Positions 8,957 to 17,859 of a stretch of 64,000 nucleotides of DNA are shown in pieces. Made by a program: the position numbers and the translations under genes. The stretch lies in the NCBI RefSeq assembly GCF_039539345.1, contig NZ_BAABCY010000033.1, forward strand, positions 113,803 through 177,802, in the 5' to 3' direction. The first letter of the stretch is position 1; each line of letters opens with the position of its first letter. Source of the DNA: Snuella lapsa. GTDB taxonomy: Bacteria > Bacteroidota > Bacteroidia > Flavobacteriales > Flavobacteriaceae. Below the pieces are notes generated by a model, which was given only the letters and a program-made list of their open reading frames with translations, did not search any database and was not told where the DNA came from.

Positions 8957-9751
8957 ATGAACTATAAAAATATACTTTTTATTATATGCACGTTCCTTTT
9001 ATTGAACTGCAAATCCAACAATAAAAATAAAAACCTTGAACCTAAACCCGAACAATGGGTTAAACTATTTAACGGTGTCGATTTAAAAGATTGGACTATA
9101 AAAATTAAAGGACGCCCTGTAAATGATAACTACAAAAACACATTTCGTGTTGAGAACGGTGTTTTAAAAGTAAATTATGACGAATATGATACTTTCGAAA
9201 ATGCCTACGGACACATCTTTTACAACAAAGAGTTCTCTAATTATAAGTTTAGAATGCAATACAGATTTACTGGAGAACAGGTAAAAGGCGGTGCAGGATG
9301 GGCTCTTCGCAATAGCGGTGTTATGATTCATTGTGAAGATCCAAAAAACATGGGTGTTGATCAAAATTTTCCCGTTTCCATTGAAGTCCAATTGTTGGGC
9401 GGCCTAGGTAATGGAGAACGTTCTACTGGCAATTTATGCACTCCTGGCACGCATGTTGTTATGAATAACAAGTTAGAAACCAGTCATTGCTTCAATTCCA
9501 TATCAGAAACATATCATGGAGATCAATGGGTCGACCTAGAAATTGTCGTTATGAACGATTCCATCATAACCCATAAAATTAATGGTGTTGATGTGATATC
9601 GTATAGCAAACCACAAATTGGAGGCTCCGTTGATTACAACAACGAGCAATGGAAATCTAAAGCGGGGACGCCTTTAAAGAAAGGCTTTATCTCGCTGCAA
9701 AGTGAAAGCCACCCTGTAGAATTTAGAAACATTGAAATTTTAGAACTTTAA
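8957..9751 (+). CDS. DUF1080 (3-keto-disaccharide hydrolase family) lipoprotein
   Basis: A 264-residue lipoprotein (lipobox LLNC near residue 18) with one DUF1080 jelly-roll domain: WVKLFNGVDLKDWTIK at the start, YKFRMQYRF and SGVMIHCED in the middle, and KGFISLQSESHPVEFRNIEIL at the end. Members of this family cleave glycosides oxidised at C3 to the 3-keto form. Coming straight after two flavoprotein dehydrogenase pairs, it fits as the second step: oxidise, then split the keto-glycoside. Two other DUF1080 proteins occur in the window (44321 and 52134). Confidence 0.85.
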   Translation: MNYKNILFIICTFLLLNCKSNNKNKNLEPKPEQWVKLFNGVDLKDWTIKIKGRPVNDNYKNTFRVENGVLKVNYDEYDTFENAYGHIFYNKEFSNYKFRMQYRFTGEQVKGGAGWALRNSGVMIHCEDPKNMGVDQNFPVSIEVQLLGGLGNGERSTGNLCTPGTHVVMNNKLETSHCFNSISETYHGDQWVDLEIVVMNDSIITHKINGVDVISYSKPQIGGSVDYNNEQWKSKAGTPLKKGFISLQSESHPVEFRNIEILEL

Positions 9752-9755
9752 TAAC

Positions 9756-10721
9756 ATGACCATAAAACATTACTTAAAATCGAGTATTCTTTTACTTATA
9801 TGTTTTCAAACAAATATAGCGCTATCACAAAACTTTAATAACTATTCACAGTCTGTAAAAGGTGAAGACATTACTATTGATATGATTGCCGTTAAAGGAG
9901 GTAGCTTTACAATGGGTGCTAACGCATCTGACACTAATCGCAAGGCCGATGAAAAACCCGCCCACAATGTGTCTGTTGATGACTTTTGGATGGGTAAATA
10001 CGAAATTACCTGGGAACAGTACGATGCTTTTGTTTACGCACAGTTTGACGATTCTCAGTTTCAAGACCCTGCCAAACTTAAAGCTTTGGGGATTGATGCC
10101 GTATCCGGTGCCACCCCTCCATATGTTGACATGAGTTTTAATATGGGAAAAGGCAGTTCCCCAGCAGTGAACATGACCCAATATGCAGCCTTAATGTATT
10201 GCAAATGGCTAACATCAAAAACAGGTGTTTTTTATCGTTTACCAACCGAAGCAGAATGGGAATATGTCTGCAAAAAAGGTAATACGGACAAAAACAACAA
10301 CTTAAATGCCATTGGCTGGTATGAAGGAAACAGCAAAGAAAAATATGAAAAAACAGGAACTAAACAAGCCAACGACTTGGGAATCCACGACCTGTTAGGC
10401 AATGTTTCTGAATGGGTTTTAGATCAGTACAGCACAAGTTACTATCAAAAATCTCCAAAAAACAACCCTTGGAATAAACCCACAAAACTTTACCCGCGTG
10501 TTCTGCGTGGTGGATCATGGAAAGATACTGCAGACAAATTATGCTGTACATCCAGACAAACATCTAACCCCAAATTAAAACGCAGAGACCCGCAAATTCC
10601 CAAAAGTGACTGGTGGCACACCGACGCTCCCTTTGTTGGATTCAGGGTCGTGAGACCAAAAGCACAACCTACAAAAGAAGAAATAAAAGCTTATTGGCTG
10701 GAAGCTATTGCTGACTTTTAG
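9756..10721 (+). CDS. secreted SUMF1/formylglycine-generating-enzyme-like protein
   Basis: A 321-residue protein with a Sec signal (cleavage likely after IALSQ) and the FGE-sulfatase/C-type-lectin-like fold: GGSFTMGANASD, DFWMGKYEITWEQYD, RLPTEAEWEYVCKKG, GNVSEWVLDQY, RVLRGGSW and GFRVVRP. Classical enzymes of this fold oxidise a sulfatase cysteine to formylglycine; no sulfatase is encoded in the window, and the usual paired active-site cysteines are not obvious (a CC pair occurs near residue 268). It may therefore be a non-catalytic or differently specialised member. It sits in the middle of the GMC operon, four bases after the DUF1080 gene. Confidence 0.8.
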   Translation: MTIKHYLKSSILLLICFQTNIALSQNFNNYSQSVKGEDITIDMIAVKGGSFTMGANASDTNRKADEKPAHNVSVDDFWMGKYEITWEQYDAFVYAQFDDSQFQDPAKLKALGIDAVSGATPPYVDMSFNMGKGSSPAVNMTQYAALMYCKWLTSKTGVFYRLPTEAEWEYVCKKGNTDKNNNLNAIGWYEGNSKEKYEKTGTKQANDLGIHDLLGNVSEWVLDQYSTSYYQKSPKNNPWNKPTKLYPRVLRGGSWKDTADKLCCTSRQTSNPKLKRRDPQIPKSDWWHTDAPFVGFRVVRPKAQPTKEEIKAYWLEAIADF

Positions 10722-10743
10722 CCTTAATTAATTCAATATAATT

Positions 10744-12066
10744 ATGGAACAAAAAAAAATATCTAGACGTAATTTTGTAAAAGAATCTTCTTTAGTAACA
10801 GGAGGTATTTTACTAGCTCCTTCCCTTTTCGCCACTCCTACTTTTAGAAAAGAAAAAACACTAAAATTAGCTCTTGTTGGCTGTGGAGGCAGAGGTACTG
10901 GTGCTGCTGTTCAAGCTCTTAAAGCAGACGCCAACGTTAAACTCGTTGCCATGGCTGATGCATTCGAAGATCAAATCGAAAAATCCTATGGTAATTTATC
11001 CAAATTATTTGACAAAAGTCGTGTGGACTTAAAGCCTGATATGAAATTTGTTGGTTTTGGCTCCTATAAAAAAGCTATCGACGAAGCCGACGTGGTTATT
11101 TTAACCACTCCTCCAGGATTTAGACCGCAACAATTCGAATATGCTGTTTCGCAAGGCAAACACGTATTTATGGAAAAACCTGTTGCAACCGATGTTGCTG
11201 GTATTAAAAAAGTACTCAACGCAGCCAAACTGGCTAAAGAGAAAAAACTAAACGTTGTAGTTGGCTTACAACGACGTTACCAAGCAGAATATACAGAAGT
11301 AAAAAGACGTATTCAAAATGGAGACCTAGGTAAAATTGTATCTGGCCAAGTCTACTGGAATGGTGCTGGTGTATGGGTGCGCCCAAGAAAGGATTCCATG
11401 ACCGAAATGGAATACCAAATGCGAAACTGGTACTATTTTAACTGGATTTGTGGCGATCATATATTAGAACAACACATACACAATATTGATGTAGCAAACT
11501 GGTTTATTGAAGAACTCCCCATTAAAGCGCAAGGCATGGGAGGCCGAGAAGTTAGGAATGGAAAAGACCACGGTCAGATTTTCGACCATCATTTTGTTGA
11601 ATTCACCTATCCCAGTGGCGCTATAATTTCTAGTCAGTGTAGACACCAACCAGGATGTTTTAGTCAGGTATCAGAAACCTTTCAAGGCACCTTAGGAACG
11701 TCTTATACTGGTGGAGGCAATACCGCTATTTTAAAATCCTATGATGGAAATAGTATTTACAAACATGATGGTGAACATGACAAAAACCCTTATCAAGTGG
11801 AACACGATCGCCTTTTTGCAGCCATTAGATCGGGTGAAGAAGTAATAAACAATGCGCAATACGCAGCCGAAAGTACCATGACAGCGATTATGGGACGTAT
11901 GGCTACTTACTCTGGGAAAGAAATAAGCTGGGACAAAGCGATGAGTTCTGACTTAAAATTGGTACCTGATGAAGATTTACTCGATTTTAATTCTGTGCCT
12001 CCTGTTGTTCCTAACGAACTTGGAGAATATCCAATTCCTGTTCCTGGCAAAACCAATTTTTATTAA
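10744..12066 (+). CDS. Tat-exported Gfo/Idh/MocA-family oxidoreductase
   Basis: A 440-residue protein with a twin-arginine signal (SRRNFVKES), a Rossmann motif LVGCGGRGTG near residue 43 and the family's MEKPVATDVAG motif near 140. GDHILEQHIHNIDVANW provides the conserved HNIDxxxW helix of the second domain. Exported members usually keep the nicotinamide cofactor tightly bound and act as sugar oxidoreductases or glycosidases with a redox cofactor. It lies between the FGE-like and isomerase genes of the same operon. The reaction is not provable from sequence; action on 3-keto-sugars fits the neighbours. Confidence 0.87.
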   Translation: MEQKKISRRNFVKESSLVTGGILLAPSLFATPTFRKEKTLKLALVGCGGRGTGAAVQALKADANVKLVAMADAFEDQIEKSYGNLSKLFDKSRVDLKPDMKFVGFGSYKKAIDEADVVILTTPPGFRPQQFEYAVSQGKHVFMEKPVATDVAGIKKVLNAAKLAKEKKLNVVVGLQRRYQAEYTEVKRRIQNGDLGKIVSGQVYWNGAGVWVRPRKDSMTEMEYQMRNWYYFNWICGDHILEQHIHNIDVANWFIEELPIKAQGMGGREVRNGKDHGQIFDHHFVEFTYPSGAIISSQCRHQPGCFSQVSETFQGTLGTSYTGGGNTAILKSYDGNSIYKHDGEHDKNPYQVEHDRLFAAIRSGEEVINNAQYAAESTMTAIMGRMATYSGKEISWDKAMSSDLKLVPDEDLLDFNSVPPVVPNELGEYPIPVPGKTNFY

Positions 12067-12078
12067 AAACTAAACATT

Positions 12079-13008
12079 GTGAAAAGACGATCATTCATAA
12101 AAAAAACGACAGCTTCAGCCTCCCTATTAGGAATAGGTATTTCTAGCCTACACGCCATGGGTAAGCCAAGCCCATCAAAGACAGCATCGACAAATACGTT
12201 TAAATTAAATTTTGCCCCGCACTTGGGCATGTTTAAAAATCATGCTGGCAACGATCCAATAGACCAATTAAACTTTATGGCCGATCAAGGCTTTTCTGCA
12301 TTTGAAGACAATGGCATGAAAGGCCGTTCTGTTGAAACCCAGAAAAAAATGGCAGAGACCATGGCTAAAAGAAATATGACCATGGGCGTATTTGTGGCCC
12401 ATAAAATTTATTGGCAAGAACCCAATTTAGCCAGCGGTAACAGAGAAAAACGTGAAGAGTTTCTAAGCCAAATTCGATCATCGGTAGAAGTAGCCAAGCG
12501 CGTGAATGCTAAGTGGATGACCGTCGTACCTGGACATGTAGACTTGAGACAAAATATGAGCTTTCAAACAGAGCACGTTGTTGAATCCTTAAAACAAGCT
12601 TCAGCTATTTTGGAACCCCATGACCTGACCATGGTTTTAGAACCCTTAAATTTCAGGAATCATCCTGGGTTATTTTTAAGTGAATCACCACAGGCCTATC
12701 AAATATGCAAAGCAGTTGATTCTCCAGCCTGTAAAATACTATTCGACATCTATCATCAACAAATACAAGAAGGCAATTTAATTCCAAACATCGAACAATG
12801 TTGGGATGAAATAGCCTATTTCCAAATTGGTGATAATCCAGGGCGCAACGAGCCTACCACTGGTGAAATAAACTACAAAAACGTCTTTAAATTTATCCAC
12901 TCTAAAGGCTACACAGGTGTTTTAGGCATGGAACACGGCAACTCTATAAAAGGAAAAGAAGGCGAAGAAAAGGTAATTAATGCATACAGAGAAACTTCTA
13001 ACTTTTAA
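12079..13008 (+). CDS. Tat-exported TIM-barrel isomerase (hydroxypyruvate isomerase-like)
   Basis: A 309-residue protein starting at GTG with a twin-arginine-like signal (MKRRSFIKKTTASASL). The barrel shows VVPGHVD, MVLEPLNFRNHPG (metal-binding Glu), LFDIYHQQ (Asp/His) and GVLGMEHGNS (final Glu), the metal-ligand pattern of the hydroxypyruvate isomerase / xylose isomerase-like group. Exported relatives are suspected to isomerise or eliminate 3-keto-sugars. The next gene starts nine bases after its stop, so translation is tightly coupled within the operon. Confidence 0.83.
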   Translation: MKRRSFIKKTTASASLLGIGISSLHAMGKPSPSKTASTNTFKLNFAPHLGMFKNHAGNDPIDQLNFMADQGFSAFEDNGMKGRSVETQKKMAETMAKRNMTMGVFVAHKIYWQEPNLASGNREKREEFLSQIRSSVEVAKRVNAKWMTVVPGHVDLRQNMSFQTEHVVESLKQASAILEPHDLTMVLEPLNFRNHPGLFLSESPQAYQICKAVDSPACKILFDIYHQQIQEGNLIPNIEQCWDEIAYFQIGDNPGRNEPTTGEINYKNVFKFIHSKGYTGVLGMEHGNSIKGKEGEEKVINAYRETSNF

Positions 13009-13016
13009 CGTACATC

Positions 13017-14456
13017 ATGAATATAAACAAGAACACAAGTAGGCGTTCCTTCATAAAAAAAACTGCCATTGCAACAGCTGGAATAAGTATTGTTCCCAGA
13101 CATGTTTTGGGGAATGGCTATATCCCACCAAGTGACAAACTTAACATTGCCGTAATTGGTGGTGGCGGAAAAGGGTATTCGGATGCTATTAACGCTTGGA
13201 ATAAAGGCGCTTCAAACATCTCTGTAATTTGCGATGTAGATTGGAATATGGCAGCCAATGCATTCAAAAAATTCCCTAAAGCCAAAAAGTATAAAGATTT
13301 TAGAAAAGCTTTAGAAGAAGTTAAAGACATCGATGCAGTTACAGTATCAACACCAGATCACACGCATGCTGTTATAGCTATGGCCGCAATATCATTAGGT
13401 AAACATGTTTATGTCCAAAAGCCTTTAACGCATGACATTTATGAGGCCCGTATGCTTACCGAAGCAGCCAATCGCTACCAGGTGGTTACTCAAATGGGTA
13501 ACCAAGGTGCATCGGGCAATGGTGTAAAGCAAATGATAAAATGGTTTGACGCTGGTATAATAGGGAAAGTCAATGAAGTGCATGTTTGGACCAACAGACC
13601 GGTATGGCCACAAGGCATTCCCACTCCTACAGACAAACCAAAAATGATAGACGGTCTTGATTGGGATACTTGGATAGGCCCTGCTAAGATGGTAGATTAC
13701 CATCCACTTTACCATCCCTTTAAATGGCGCGGTTGGTGGAATTTTGGAACAGGTGCTTTAGGCGATATGGGATGCCATTTAATGGATCCTCCTTTTAGGG
13801 TTTTAGGCTTAGGATATCCTACCGAGGTTGAAACCAATATTGGGGCTGTTTTTGTGAAAGACTGGAATCCCGAATACTTACCAGACTCCTGTCCTCCTTC
13901 ATCAAGAACACAGTTAAAATTCCCGGCCACAGAAAAAAATCCAACCGAGCTCAAATTATCTTGGTCAGATGGAGGGTTACGTCCATTCCATCCCGATCTT
14001 ATTCCGGCAGATCATCCAATTGGAGATAGCGATAGCGGCAATGGTGTTATTATGATTGGAGAAAAAGGGATTATGACTTGCGGCACCTATGGTAGAACCC
14101 CTAAAGTATATTTAAACAATGGCGAAATTTTAACTTTTGACGATAATCAGGAAAGCACATTACCTGAACATGGCCATAACGCTGCTTGGGTAGAAGCTTG
14201 TAAAGAAGGTTTTGGTAAAGAAAAGCACAAAGCTTTAACATCATCTTTCGATTATGCAGGTCCATTAACCGAAAGTGTATTGATGGGCAATTTGGCAATT
14301 AGAAGCTACATGTTAAGGCATGAAACAAAACCGAACCGATTCCAATACCCGGGAAGAAAGAAACTATTATGGGATGGCACAAATATGACAATTAAAAACT
14401 TTGATGAAGCCAACCAATTTGTAAAAAGGGAATATAGAAAAGGCTGGAAATTATAA
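13017..14456 (+). CDS. Tat-exported Gfo/Idh/MocA-family oxidoreductase
   Basis: A 479-residue protein with a twin-arginine signal (SRRSFIKKTAIATAG) and NAD-binding motif VIGGGGKGYSDA. VSTPDHTHAVIA and VYVQKPLTHDIYEAR replace the usual EKP with QKP, a variant shared with the protein at 52953. The large second domain has GALGDMGCHLMDPPF and DGGLRPFHPDLIP. It is the last gene of the operon that begins at 4239; 316 non-coding bases follow. The QKP variant occurs in exported members often annotated as inositol or glucose-fructose-like oxidoreductases; substrate unknown. Confidence 0.87.
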   Translation: MNINKNTSRRSFIKKTAIATAGISIVPRHVLGNGYIPPSDKLNIAVIGGGGKGYSDAINAWNKGASNISVICDVDWNMAANAFKKFPKAKKYKDFRKALEEVKDIDAVTVSTPDHTHAVIAMAAISLGKHVYVQKPLTHDIYEARMLTEAANRYQVVTQMGNQGASGNGVKQMIKWFDAGIIGKVNEVHVWTNRPVWPQGIPTPTDKPKMIDGLDWDTWIGPAKMVDYHPLYHPFKWRGWWNFGTGALGDMGCHLMDPPFRVLGLGYPTEVETNIGAVFVKDWNPEYLPDSCPPSSRTQLKFPATEKNPTELKLSWSDGGLRPFHPDLIPADHPIGDSDSGNGVIMIGEKGIMTCGTYGRTPKVYLNNGEILTFDDNQESTLPEHGHNAAWVEACKEGFGKEKHKALTSSFDYAGPLTESVLMGNLAIRSYMLRHETKPNRFQYPGRKKLLWDGTNMTIKNFDEANQFVKREYRKGWKL

Positions 14457-14772
14457 TTTTATTGATTCTAAAAACATTCTGAACATATTAATAAAATTGG
14501 AGCATTTCATAAATTGATTAGCAACTACTACAATGCTTTTATTGTGAAAATGCAACAAATAACTCTATGAAATTAATTAATTTTACAGAATAGATATTTA
14601 TTTTATTTACAGTCCCCTCTCAGTTTGTATTTTACAACAAAACATACTGGGTTAACAAATTAAATATTAATTATAATAAAAGCTCCCTACTTAAAACATT
14701 AGTAGAATAGTTTTAGTCTCCTGTTAAATTACATAACTAAACAAAGATTAAACAAACGTACAAACCTTAACA
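14457..14772. other. intergenic stretch upstream of the ebo cluster
   Basis: 316 AT-rich bases between the end of the GMC operon and the TMEM220-like gene. No terminator hairpin with a T-run, no copy of the shared activator motif and no clean TAnnTTTG box were found. It probably carries the ebo promoter, but I cannot place it. Confidence 0.5.
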
Positions 14773-15141
14773 ATGAATAGATCAAAAAAATTAATCAACG
14801 TAGGCTTATTTATACTATTTGGTATTTTCGCCTTTGTGCAGCTAAATGATCCCGATGCCTGGATATGGTTTGCTATCTATGGATTTGTTGCTGCTATTTG
14901 TTTGTATTCCAGTTTTAAAGTAATACCAAAAAAAGTTTTAATTGCCGTTATTATAGGACTACTAGCCTATTCGGCCTTCCACTTTTCTTTATTTGTTACG
15001 TACTTACAAACCGACCATAAAGAAGAAATATTTGGAAAAATGGTATACGAAAAGCCCTATTTAGAAGGTTCTAGAGAGTTCCTAGGGCTTTTAATCGCCG
15101 CTTTAGGCGTGTTATACCTTCTTAAACAAAACAAAAAATAG
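14773..15141 (+). CDS. TMEM220-like small membrane protein
   Basis: A 122-residue integral membrane protein with four hydrophobic segments. The segment FAFVQLNDPDAWIWFAIYG near residues 20-40 is the signature of the transmembrane-220 family, whose function is unknown. It is 34 bases upstream of eboA on the same strand, so it is likely co-transcribed with the ebo genes. Its C-terminus ends in a short basic tail (KQNKK). Confidence 0.75.
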   Translation: MNRSKKLINVGLFILFGIFAFVQLNDPDAWIWFAIYGFVAAICLYSSFKVIPKKVLIAVIIGLLAYSAFHFSLFVTYLQTDHKEEIFGKMVYEKPYLEGSREFLGLLIAALGVLYLLKQNKK

Positions 15142-15175
15142 AATCATAACACACAACTTCTATTTTAACTATATT

Positions 15176-15982
15176 ATGAGTTCATTAAAAGAACAAAAAC
15201 AATTTACCGATCTGGTAAAATCTAAATTTAATTCCAAGGAATTAGATTGGATTTTGGCAAAAACGGCAATCGTTTCAAACATAGAGACTAGCAAAAAGTT
15301 CAACATGCTTTTTAGTCTTACCTCTCGATTCGTAAGTAATGAAATCATTGCATGGTCTCCTGAGGAAATAAAATCTTTAGATACCATATACCCTGGATTT
15401 GGCACAACCCAATGGAATAAACAAGATCTAACACGCATTTTGTTGATGTTAGCTTTGCCTCCTTCAATAAACAAAGCCATTATTGAATCATTTTTTGAAA
15501 TAGCCGAAATGAAAGAGCAAGTCGTCTTATACAAAGGGTTATACCTATTGGAGAATGCTTCAGAATTCAGCAATCAAGTAGCCGAAGGCATACGAACCAA
15601 TATGGCAAACGTTTTTGACGCCATTGCATCTGGCAATCCTTTTGCTCAGAAATACCTTGACGAAGAGGCTTGGAACCAACTTATCTTAAAGTCTTTTTTC
15701 ATGGACAGACCACTCTATACGATCCAAAATATAGATCAAGGTAAGAACGAAAATTTAGCAAATATGCTCCAAGACTATGTAAAAGAACGTTGGGCTGCTG
15801 GCAGACAGGTATCTCTTGAAATTTGGCGTATGATAACCGGCTATCTTCGTGATGACATAAAACAGTTAATTTCTGAACGCAATTTTAAAGATCTAGAAAA
15901 AGAAGTAATAGATACTATTTCACAACAAAATAATCCCGATTTAAATAGTGAATATTGGGATGCCATTGGTAAAACAAAATAA
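15176..15982 (+). CDS. eboA: EboA domain-containing protein
   Basis: A 268-residue soluble, mostly helical protein. The conserved C-terminal half reads NPFAQKYLDEEAWNQLILK, then FFMDRPLYTI, then MLQDYVKERWAAGRQV and LEIWRMITGYL, matching the EboA family of the ebo cluster found in cyanobacteria, eustigmatophyte plastids and various bacteria. No catalytic motif is visible. It starts the six-gene run eboA-F; eboB begins seven bases after its stop. In cyanobacteria the cluster is needed to export a scytonemin precursor to the periplasm; here the client is unknown. Confidence 0.88.
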   Translation: MSSLKEQKQFTDLVKSKFNSKELDWILAKTAIVSNIETSKKFNMLFSLTSRFVSNEIIAWSPEEIKSLDTIYPGFGTTQWNKQDLTRILLMLALPPSINKAIIESFFEIAEMKEQVVLYKGLYLLENASEFSNQVAEGIRTNMANVFDAIASGNPFAQKYLDEEAWNQLILKSFFMDRPLYTIQNIDQGKNENLANMLQDYVKERWAAGRQVSLEIWRMITGYLRDDIKQLISERNFKDLEKEVIDTISQQNNPDLNSEYWDAIGKTK

Positions 15983-15989
15983 AAACATT

Positions 15990-16889
15990 ATGAATTACAT
16001 CGACCCACACATCCATATGGTTTCCAGAACCACCGATGATTACGAAAATATGAGAGCTGCAGGTATCGTTGCTGTTATTGAACCGGCTTTTTGGTTAGGG
16101 CAAGCCCGTACCAATGTTGGTTCGTTTAAAGACTATTTCAGTATGCTTGTTGGCTGGGAACGCTTTAGAGCTTCTCAATTTGGCATTAAACATTATTGTA
16201 CTATTGGATTAAATTCGAAAGAAGCAAATAATGAAGCATTAGCAGAACAAGTTATCGAAATCTTACCTGAATTTTTAGCTAAGGAAGGGGTTGTTGCTGT
16301 TGGTGAAATTGGCTATGATGACCAAACCACTGCTGAAGACAAGTACTTTAGGCAACAACTTGAGTTAGCCAAAGAATTCGACTTGCCCGTAATGATCCAT
16401 ACACCGCATCGCGACAAGAAAAATGGAACACTTAGAACTATGGATGTCATTGAAGAACATGGCATTTCGCCATACAAAGTGGTTATAGACCATAACAACG
16501 AAGAAACAGTTGAATGGGTTCGGGATCGTGGTTATTGGGCAGCGTTTACAATCTACCCTAAGACAAAAATGAGCAAAAAACGCATGGTCGAAATTGTTAA
16601 AAAGTATGGTTCTGAGCAAATTATAGTGGATAGTTCGGCAGATTGGGGCGTTAGCGACCCATTATCCGTCCCTAAAACAGCTGCTTTAATGAAAAAAAAT
16701 GGGGTTTCAGACAAGGACATTCATTTAACTTGTTATCAAAATGCGTTAACCATTTATGGACAAAGCGGCCAGTTTAATGAAGCTGACTGGCTTAGCGAAA
16801 TTACCGTAAATCAGGCCGATCTACATGAAGGCAATACCATATTAAGAGGACAAGAGGCTAAGACGATCCACTTTAAAGGTTCAAAATAA
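15990..16889 (+). CDS. eboB: EboB, TatD-like metal-dependent hydrolase
   Basis: A 299-residue amidohydrolase-fold protein. Metal ligands are visible in order: DPHIHM at residues 5-10, VGEIGYD near 105, MIHTPH near 135, VIDHNN near 165 and VDSSADWG near 215. This is the TatD/PHP-like ligand pattern. The ATG at 15990 is chosen because MNYIDPHIHM places the metal motif at the very N-terminus; an upstream start would overlap eboA. Family role in the ebo cluster is unproven. It is followed by a 78-base gap before eboC. Confidence 0.88.
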   Translation: MNYIDPHIHMVSRTTDDYENMRAAGIVAVIEPAFWLGQARTNVGSFKDYFSMLVGWERFRASQFGIKHYCTIGLNSKEANNEALAEQVIEILPEFLAKEGVVAVGEIGYDDQTTAEDKYFRQQLELAKEFDLPVMIHTPHRDKKNGTLRTMDVIEEHGISPYKVVIDHNNEETVEWVRDRGYWAAFTIYPKTKMSKKRMVEIVKKYGSEQIIVDSSADWGVSDPLSVPKTAALMKKNGVSDKDIHLTCYQNALTIYGQSGQFNEADWLSEITVNQADLHEGNTILRGQEAKTIHFKGSK

Positions 16890-16967
16890 CGCTTTTTAAA
16901 CATGAAACAAACACTTATAAATTCCACAATTAGTGTATAATCCAATAATTAACTAAAATTTAAACGT

Positions 16968-17858
16968 GTGAAATGGTATGCTGCCTTGCAAATTATGCGC
17001 CCAGCTAATGTTATTACATCCATTGCAGATATCATTGCAGGTATTGCCATTGCAGGCTTTTTAGTCCCTGACATCTGGAACCAGGAAATAATAACCCATA
17101 TCATCCTATTAAGTATTTCGACAGCATGCCTCTATGCTGGAGGCATTGTTTTTAATGATGTGTTTGATGTTGAACAGGATAAAACCAATCGTCCAGAGCG
17201 TGTTATTCCCAGTGGGAGATTATCGCTAAAAGCAGCACGGTCACTCGGCATGATACTTTTCGCATTTGGTATTACCGCAGCATTTTTTGTTTCTAACACA
17301 AGTGGTTACTTAGCAATAACCATTATGTTATTAGCGCTTTTATACGACAAATATAGCAAGCACCACGTCGCTTTTGGCCCATTAAACATGGGGCTTTGTC
17401 GTGGTTTCAATCTGATTTTGGGGATGAGTATTAATTTACAGTTAGATTCCAAATATTACTTGATAGGCATTTTACCCGTTTTGTTTATTTCGGCCATTAC
17501 ATTAACCGCCCAAAAGGAAACCAAAGGAAAAAACAAATTGGCAATTGCTTTTGCCATGCTGCTAGATACTCTTATTGTTGTTGGGTTTATAGTAATGCAA
17601 CAGTATTACGATCTATCGATTAGGAAAGCCCTCATCTTTTTAATTTTTTGGTACGGCATCAATACGGTTGCCAAACTAAGGGCCATCCTTAACAATAATC
17701 CTAAACTAATACAAAAGGCTGTAAAACTGGGAGTTTTATCACTTATCCCACTTAACGCAAGCTATACAGCAGGTTTTAGCTCGGTAAGCATGGCGCTGTT
17801 GTTATTGTGCTTTCTACCTGTTTCCTTATTTTTATCAAAGAAATTTCCAGTTACCTAA
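16968..17858 (+). CDS. eboC: EboC, UbiA-like prenyltransferase
   Basis: A 296-residue polytopic membrane protein of the UbiA superfamily, starting at GTG. The first Asp-rich motif is intact, NDVFDVEQDKTNRPER near residues 63-78, followed by VIPSG; the second aspartate region is YDKYSKHH near 127. These residues bind prenyl diphosphate through magnesium. At least seven hydrophobic segments are present. In the ebo setting the lipid product or acceptor is unknown. The next gene starts one base after its stop, so expression is tightly linked. Confidence 0.9.
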   Translation: MKWYAALQIMRPANVITSIADIIAGIAIAGFLVPDIWNQEIITHIILLSISTACLYAGGIVFNDVFDVEQDKTNRPERVIPSGRLSLKAARSLGMILFAFGITAAFFVSNTSGYLAITIMLLALLYDKYSKHHVAFGPLNMGLCRGFNLILGMSINLQLDSKYYLIGILPVLFISAITLTAQKETKGKNKLAIAFAMLLDTLIVVGFIVMQQYYDLSIRKALIFLIFWYGINTVAKLRAILNNNPKLIQKAVKLGVLSLIPLNASYTAGFSSVSMALLLLCFLPVSLFLSKKFPVT

Positions 17859-17859
17859 A

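Noticed and set aside
9756..10721. Sulfatase-maturing enzyme
   Set aside because: No sulfatase gene is in the window and the catalytic cysteine pair is not clear.
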